This document shows, one piece after another, positions 58,617 through 64,000 of a DNA stretch of 64,000 bases (positions are counted from its first letter, which is position 1; the number at the start of each line of letters is the position of its first letter). Both the position numbers and the translations under genes were made by a program. The stretch comes from Scedosporium boydii (lineage: Eukaryota > Ascomycota > Sordariomycetes > Microascales > Microascaceae). The notes under the pieces were generated by a model. It saw only the letters and a list, made by a program, of their open reading frames with translations, was not told where the DNA came from and did no database searches. The stretch is taken from positions 248,001 through 312,000 of the forward strand of contig NJFT01000018.1 in NCBI GenBank assembly GCA_002221725.1, written 5' to 3'.

Positions 58617-61220
58617 TCACAGGGCAGGGCGCACTCCCTCCGACAACGTCCCGAGATCCAATCTCTTAACATCCCTCGTCCAAGACGCCGGCGACGACGG
58701 AATAGAAAATGTCCAACCATGCCTCCTGCCAATATCAAACAACGCCTCAAGACTAGATTCCACACCATCATAGTCTTCGGCACATACCACCAGCGTCGTC
58801 TGCACAATCCGCACAAACGGCAACTTGCTATTGATCTCGTGATTTAGAAATACTTGCCATATACGCGAGGATAGAGGCATGTCAAATGGCAGTGCCTTCC
58901 ACCTATATAGACGGCCCTCATACGTGCAGAAATTCAGGCGAGAGTACCGCTGTCCAGTAAGCATCGGCATTGGCCACGCGCAGTAGTGGACATTGATCTT
59001 CCCCTTGGCAAACACAGCGCGAGGATGAGCAAGCTTGTAGGCCTCGACGAACTCGGGGAGGTTGTTGGTAGAAGGGTCGAAGTCAAGAATACTGCCGCGA
59101 AGGGCCTGCTTATTTAGAGGCCCGAAGCCGTAACAGAAGTATAAATCATTCTGCCCATCGATCCCCTGAATAACAATAGGAGAAGTATGCGGTTTCTCGT
59201 AGTCTTCGATTCGCGTGATGACACCGCGTGACTCTAGGTCTTTCGAGACTCTTGAGATGAGCCGTGACTCGGAGAGTGGTACAAGCCGTGATGAGTCCCG
59301 CAGGGTAGCTCGAAGGGTATTGTAGACTGAGTCGGGAGGATCCCAGCATCGGACACGGCTATCCAGGTGTTGGTGGGGAGTGGTAGCCCGTTGGTTGAGC
59401 CTCATCTGTGCAACTGCTTCTAAATATTGGGCTTGTTCCTCAGCGGGAGCGTGTTGTTGGATGGCTTGACGGAAAACTTGGTAGAATGGCGGATCTCCCC
59501 TTAGTTGAAGTAACACATCAGCCACCTCATTGAGGAGATTAAATTTCTTTCCCGGGCATCTGTCAATAACGATAAACTCGTAGTAGTCCCTAGCCATATT
59601 CTTGTCCCTTAGGTGGTAAATGAGCTTGAGGTCGCTGAGTATCCCCTTCAGAGAGTGTTCTATTGTCCAGGGCTGTAAACCAAGTTCTTCTTCTGTTGCC
59701 GCAGATCGAGACCGGGAGATCCATGTGTTCGGCTCTGCAGTGGAAGATTGTATGAGTCCAGTGGCCCCAGCTTCCTCATTCTCGTGGTCATATACTAGGA
59801 CCTCAAACGATGCGATCCTTTCAATCAACTCCTGTGCCAACTGTAGAGCGAAAGGATCCTTCTTGCTCATTCTTCCCACGAGATAGCATCGTACCTCTCT
59901 CTCCTCGGCGATGCTCTGTCCCGGCCCGGGCGGGTCCTCGCTGGGTTCGTTATAGCCTTTTGTAACGGCAATGAAGCCCTGGATCACGGCCAGCTTACAT
60001 TCCTGAGAGACATCTTCGTCGGGTATGTACCAGCTTGGGACATCGCCATCACTGGAATCCCCCGATCCATATGTGTGACATACAGCCAAGGTCTTAACCG
60101 TAACCAGGTCATCAAATTGGACAGCAAAAGCCTCGAGATTCCACCAGCTTACGATATTGTGGAAGTTTACCCACAAGAGGTCCCAGCCCTTTGCGGTCAT
60201 CCTTCGAGCGCTGTCTTCTGTGACAATTTCGGCACCGAGGATGGTAGTCGTTGATAGCCCTGGATCTAGAAGATAGTCGCAAACAGCATCACGGAGGAGG
60301 TGGAATGTATCATCTCGTCCCTCTCGAAAGACCTCGAAGAATTTGAGGTAGTATTCGACATGCTCCCCTGAGGATTCCCGGAGGAAAGTATCGATACTTT
60401 CAGTGCGACTCGCCCTGGCAAGTATATCGGTATTAGCCTTGTATAGGAGGAGCTCGCGGAAGAGGAAGCGGATGACGAAGTCACGTTCATCCGGTTCTCT
60501 TAGCTCATGGGTCACCTCATCGAGGACAACGGAAGATGCGTCGTTGAGAGAAGGGGCAATCGAGTAAAGTTTCTCGATCCTCGCTGTCAAGAATTTATTT
60601 ATAGCTTGTTTCAGGACCACGATAGGGTCATTATCGGGGGTGCGACGGCGTGGCGCAGGCAGTGGAATTGCTGGGTTAAGAAGGGACCGGAAAGCTTTGG
60701 TCTCGGTGTACGGGGTCTCTTGTGCTACTTGCGATGAGCTGGCAGGTTCTTTGGCTCCCCGGGCTACCAATTTCGGTTGCGATGAGCTCGCGGGCCCCTT
60801 AGCCCCCAAGACTGCCAGTTTCTGTTCCAGATGATAGACCTCGGATTGAAGCTTCAATATCCATTTGATATGGCCACGGTTCTGCGCCGAGAAGCTGAAA
60901 ACCCGACGGTTAACCTGATCCCTGAGCTCCAGAGTTTCCTTCCCAGCTGCCAGTTTGGCCTCGATCTGTTTCTTAGCATCAGGTTCGCCCTCCCTCGTGA
61001 TGATGATGCTGTTGTAAGAGTTCTCCTTTAGCTTGTAGGATTTGTTTAGTTTCTTATATTCCCGATGATGCTGTGGACAAAGGGTATGACTGGCTTGCAG
61101 CAACTTCCGCTGGCAATCGGTGCCATCCTTGTGCAGTGCACGGCATTGCGGATCTCTGGGGAGTGAGCGATAGGGGGGCCCCGGGGTAGACTCAAGACTC
61201 TGAGGTTGATTTGGAGGCAT
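58617..61220 (-). CDS. Cys-rich N-terminus fused to a catalytically dead RT-like domain (867 aa)
   Basis: One intact frame, no intron needed. Residues 26-52 hold a C-x9-C-x11-C-x2-H arrangement (Cys26, Cys36, Cys48, His51 or His52), a candidate zinc site. A basic coiled region and a short tandem repeat (GAKGPASSSQ, then GAKEPASSSQ) follow, then about 450 residues that are helical and acidic with no family I know. From about residue 655 to the end the order of reverse-transcriptase palm motifs is recognisable: SPIVIQGIDGQNDLYFCYGF with GPLNKQ (680-705), LPEFVEAYKLAHPRAVFAKG (721-740, motif A region), CTYEGRLYRWKALPF (765-779, motif B region), and VQTTLVV near residue 806 with DLGTLSEGVRPA at the end (motif C and beyond). 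Lys741 sits at the motif A Asp position and Thr808-Thr809 at the motif C Asp pair, so no catalytic Asp remains. No protease, RNase H or integrase is seen. This is an inference from motif spacing. Confidence 0.75.
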   Translation of the reverse strand: MPPNQPQSLESTPGPPYRSLPRDPQCRALHKDGTDCQRKLLQASHTLCPQHHREYKKLNKSYKLKENSYNSIIITREGEPDAKKQIEAKLAAGKETLELRDQVNRRVFSFSAQNRGHIKWILKLQSEVYHLEQKLAVLGAKGPASSSQPKLVARGAKEPASSSQVAQETPYTETKAFRSLLNPAIPLPAPRRRTPDNDPIVVLKQAINKFLTARIEKLYSIAPSLNDASSVVLDEVTHELREPDERDFVIRFLFRELLLYKANTDILARASRTESIDTFLRESSGEHVEYYLKFFEVFREGRDDTFHLLRDAVCDYLLDPGLSTTTILGAEIVTEDSARRMTAKGWDLLWVNFHNIVSWWNLEAFAVQFDDLVTVKTLAVCHTYGSGDSSDGDVPSWYIPDEDVSQECKLAVIQGFIAVTKGYNEPSEDPPGPGQSIAEEREVRCYLVGRMSKKDPFALQLAQELIERIASFEVLVYDHENEEAGATGLIQSSTAEPNTWISRSRSAATEEELGLQPWTIEHSLKGILSDLKLIYHLRDKNMARDYYEFIVIDRCPGKKFNLLNEVADVLLQLRGDPPFYQVFRQAIQQHAPAEEQAQYLEAVAQMRLNQRATTPHQHLDSRVRCWDPPDSVYNTLRATLRDSSRLVPLSESRLISRVSKDLESRGVITRIEDYEKPHTSPIVIQGIDGQNDLYFCYGFGPLNKQALRGSILDFDPSTNNLPEFVEAYKLAHPRAVFAKGKINVHYCAWPMPMLTGQRYSRLNFCTYEGRLYRWKALPFDMPLSSRIWQVFLNHEINSKLPFVRIVQTTLVVCAEDYDGVESSLEALFDIGRRHGWTFSIPSSPASWTRDVKRLDLGTLSEGVRPAL

Positions 61221-61962
61221 CTCAGTTTACCTTTCTCTCTGTCTACTGTTTGGCGCGGCCTATTGAGATAGTACTTGTTAGAGAGAGAACCTCGGAAAGA
61301 CACAAGCGGGGTAAAATGATGATGCAGATGCTCAAGCGATGATGAGAGACCGTTCGATTCTTGTAACACAGGGCTGTGTACCTCTGTACTGCAGAAGAAA
61401 CGAGCGTGATGCAGGGAAGTACCATTGCTGGTAAAAGTATTCGCAAAAGGACCTGCATCCCGATTGCGAATTGCGCGTTGGATGTAGCTGCCCTGGTACG
61501 GGAACTCATTAGATCGACATATATCTATCAGAAGCAAGCGAGCTCACGCAGTTACTGCCCGCAGAAAAGAGACAACAGGACTTGAAGCAAATTTTTATCT
61601 TTTTTTTGTGCTTTCGTGTTTGGGTTTTCATGAACGTATAGCTAGCTGGAAACAACCGAAAAAGAGAAGGAAAAGAAAACGAATGTCAAACTTTTGGTTC
61701 TCAGCTTCGCAAAAATGAAAATTGGGAATGAAGAGAATGAATGGGAACTTCGTCTGCTCTCGCGAGGTATGCTCGAGCGTCCGAGCTGTGATCGAGTCCT
61801 TCATCTTCCATGAAATAAAAATACAGAAACAAAACACCGTACGCCTGACTTCGCAAAGGGAACCGACTGGTGCATATACAGATGATCTGGTATATACCTT
61901 GAAAACAACAAAACAAGAAGCACATGAAAAGAGGAAAGGAAAGAGGCAGTGGAAGAGAGAAT
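61221..61962. other. Intergenic region upstream of the RT-like gene
   Basis: 742 bp without supported gene features; it presumably holds the promoter of the RT-like gene and the 3' end of the next gene. Confidence 0.5.
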
Positions 61963-62326
61963 TCACTCCACTTCCTCGATTTCAAGGCCAGAAGGTCTGT
62001 CACCTCCCCCATCGCGCTGATCATGGGCTCCCTCGTACCATCCGTCCACCGAATCTGTTTTTAAACGCGTTAGCCTGACATCTTGTGATCCCGAAAGCTG
62101 AGCATAGAAAGGGGACAATGTTCATACACGTACCTGCAGATCTTCCGTCAGATCTCAGAGGTGGGAATCCATCCAGATTTCCCCTGTCCTCCCCCTCTTC
62201 GTCCTCCGGTTCCTCGACAATCGGAATCGGATACCATCCTTCGCTCGTCCGGTAAAACGAGCCTCCCTCGACGCCCACGGGCGCTGAATGCCACCATCTT
62301 CCCCTGGGGCGAGATCTCCTCCCCCC

Positions 62327-64000
62327 CTAGGCGAAGGAGGGAGGCTGATCATGGCCGTGACCGAGCCCAGGAGGAGGATACCCCGAAGGGCCACCGAAGG
62401 CTGACTCTGCCGGTTCTTGATTGACCGACGCCGCGACTTGGGGGTTGCCTAGGATGTCGCGGCCATCACGAGGCGCGCTCCGAGCCCGGTTTCCAGGCCG
62501 ACTGGCCCACTCGTCAAACGAGCTGGTGTCCCAAGGATAGGGAACTGGTTCTCCCCTCTCGTTCGTATAGGCGGGCGCCCAGGAAGAGGCGAAAGGGTTG
62601 TTGCCGTCGTTTTGAGGTCGAGGTCCCTGGCCGTTGTTATGGGCGTGGTTGGCAGCGGCATGGTTTTGCGTCTCGTGAGGGGCGGCAGCACCTGTTGCAT
62701 GTAGGAAAGCGCCACCGTCACCGTTGTCTGTCTGATGAACTGGCGTGGTAGGGCCGCGGTTGCCGTCATTGCCCAAGCCGTACTGGGGATCGTTGCTGGG
62801 GCCTGGGCCGTGGTTGAGGCCATAATTGGGACCCCAATTATGTCCACGACTGTGACCATCCTCCAGGCCACCGTTGGGGTTGAGGTTGGACCCACTGTTC
62901 ATGCCATGATTGGGATTGTGGTCGGGGTCAAAGTTTGGGTCAAAGTGATGGATGACATTAGGGTCGTAGCTCATGCCACCAAAGTCGGCGCCATAATTCA
63001 TGCCAAGGTCGGGGACACCATTTTGGCCGTGATTCATGCCAAAATTGGCGGAATGGTTGGGGATATGGTTCGGGTCAAAGTCAGAGCCGTAGTTGAGACC
63101 ATCGTCGTCACCTTCCTCATACATGTCATCGTATGCCTCCTCGGGCTCGTGGTCATTCCAAGAACTGGGACCGGCAGCGCCTGCCATATTAAAAGCGTTA
63201 TGGGCAGGCTGGTGGTAATTGACGCCGGCGGCTGGGGAAGGAGCATAGGGCTGAGCCATGCCATGTCCATGGTGCAATCCATGGTGCAATCCATGATTCA
63301 GGTTCGGCTGAACACCCCCATGTATGTATCCATAGCCGGGGTCACCGCCACCATACAAGGGCTCGCCTTCGTCGATGTTTGGGTGAGCCCGACTCCCAGA
63401 AGGTATGGCCGTGCGTGGAGGTGGGAAGATGGCGTCTTCACCGAGCTCGAGGTAATCTTCCCCAAAAGTGTCCAATGAAAAGAATCGAGACCAAGAGTCA
63501 CTAGACTGTCCTCCCAGGCCTTCGCGGCGGGAATTATAAGCCGACGACGCCATTTCAAAGTCGCGGTTGGGGTGCATAGAAGGTGGCATCGTACTACTGC
63601 CCGCAAAAGAGGCCCCATGACGACGTGCGCCGCTTATGATACGATGGTTACGGTTAGAGACTGTTTCGGCTTGCGAAATGTGCACATCTGAGTCGAACCG
63701 AGCGTTAGAGGTATTGCGCGACCCATCCCTGACGCGTGGGAGATCGGATTGAGGCCCGTGAGAAAAGCCGGCATGCTCCGGTGCAGAGCTTGAGGGAATA
63801 TTGGATCCATGAGCTGTGGAATCACTTATGCCACGCTTGGAAGAGCTCCTGCTCGACTTGCTAGCACCCGCATTGCGACCGGACGAGCTGGATTCGCCGT
63901 GGGTACTGTTCCGGCCTGGCTGGGTGCTTTTACCTTTACCACGAGCTAGGCTGCCACTGGATGTTCGTCCCTTAGGGGAAGAGTGCGCCACGCTCGACGA
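62327..64000 (-). CDS. Asn/Gly/His-rich low-complexity protein, 5' part outside the window
   Basis: The frame runs open to the right window edge with no credible ATG at the first Met-like position (a GTG), so the true start lies beyond 64000. About 557 residues are visible. The N-terminal third is Ser/Arg/Gly-rich. The middle and C-terminal parts are Asn, Gly, His and Pro-rich with imperfect repeats of an NHGMN/NYGMN-type unit (FGMNHGQN, LGMNYGAD, NHGMNSG, NYGLNHGP). No domain is recognised. The frame ends at a TAG (62327-62329), but the same frame is open again directly after it. A 78-base intron (62381-62304, GTATCC...CCCCAG) would skip the TAG and add downstream exons 62303-62134 and 62081-61963 with a highly acidic Trp/Tyr-containing tail. 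Which model is right is unresolved. Confidence 0.7.
   Translation of the reverse strand, partial: SSSVAHSSPKGRTSSGSLARGKGKSTQPGRNSTHGESSSSGRNAGASKSSRSSSKRGISDSTAHGSNIPSSSAPEHAGFSHGPQSDLPRVRDGSRNTSNARFDSDVHISQAETVSNRNHRIISGARRHGASFAGSSTMPPSMHPNRDFEMASSAYNSRREGLGGQSSDSWSRFFSLDTFGEDYLELGEDAIFPPPRTAIPSGSRAHPNIDEGEPLYGGGDPGYGYIHGGVQPNLNHGLHHGLHHGHGMAQPYAPSPAAGVNYHQPAHNAFNMAGAAGPSSWNDHEPEEAYDDMYEEGDDDGLNYGSDFDPNHIPNHSANFGMNHGQNGVPDLGMNYGADFGGMSYDPNVIHHFDPNFDPDHNPNHGMNSGSNLNPNGGLEDGHSRGHNWGPNYGLNHGPGPSNDPQYGLGNDGNRGPTTPVHQTDNGDGGAFLHATGAAAPHETQNHAAANHAHNNGQGPRPQNDGNNPFASSWAPAYTNERGEPVPYPWDTSSFDEWASRPGNRARSAPRDGRDILGNPQVAASVNQEPAESAFGGPSGYPPPGLGHGHDQPPSFA

Noticed and set aside
1..64000. CRISPR array, tRNA, rRNA or intact transposon
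   Set aside because: No regularly spaced repeats, no A/B-box pairs I could support by eye, and no transposase, integrase or long terminal repeats seen.

Overview
The window is about 64 kb of nuclear DNA from a filamentous ascomycete (Pezizomycotina, most likely a Sordariomycete). The evidence is short introns of about 50-120 bp with GTAAGT or GTACGT donors and CTAAC/CTAAT branch points, roughly balanced base composition, and proteins that read as fungal orthologues: ATG33, Ran/GSP1, the RRP46 exosome subunit, the Nas2 proteasome chaperone, a PTPA-type PP2A activator, HIS1, a FLC/TRP-like channel and a PWI/RS splicing protein. The species cannot be named from the sequence alone. Twenty protein genes are annotated, thirteen of them reassembled by hand from exons with phase checks at every junction. 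I recognised no tRNA, rRNA, CRISPR array or intact mobile element.

Layout. 0-3 kb: divergent ATG33 (mitophagy) and a PTS1-bearing peroxisomal dienoyl-CoA reductase. 3-13 kb: a 4.4 kb gene-free stretch, a disordered Ser/Pro-rich protein, and a FLC/TRP-like membrane protein. 13-19 kb: 5.6 kb without a supportable gene. 19-30.6 kb: a compact housekeeping block with a MutL-like protein, a PWI/RS protein diverging from Nas2, Ran and a nine-exon serine carboxypeptidase. 32-38 kb: a homeobox factor and an NAD kinase. 38-42 kb: gene-free. 42-46 kb: RRP46 and the PTPA homologue diverge, and the latter converges on a MaoC hydratase with a C-terminal AKL. 48-56 kb: cytidine deaminase, an MFS sugar transporter, and HIS1. 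57-64 kb: three less familiar genes, including an 867-aa protein with a degenerate reverse-transcriptase-like C-terminus, and the 5'-truncated end of an Asn/Gly/His-rich protein.

Functional links are modest: this is ordinary euchromatin, not a biosynthetic cluster. Two proteins carry peroxisomal targeting tripeptides and fit fatty-acid beta-oxidation. ATG33, Nas2, Ran, RRP46 and the PP2A activator are unrelated core functions.

Two signals stand out. First, the protein at 58617-61220 keeps the motif order of a Ty3-like reverse-transcriptase palm but has Lys and Thr-Thr where the three catalytic Asp residues belong. It is fused to a Cys-rich N-terminus and a helical middle in one intact frame, which suggests a domesticated, catalytically dead RT-like domain. 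Second, the 9-mer TACGAAGTA/TACTTCGTA occurs at least 19 times, always outside coding exons, where about 0.5 would be expected by chance. Some copies are fused or paired as inverted repeats.
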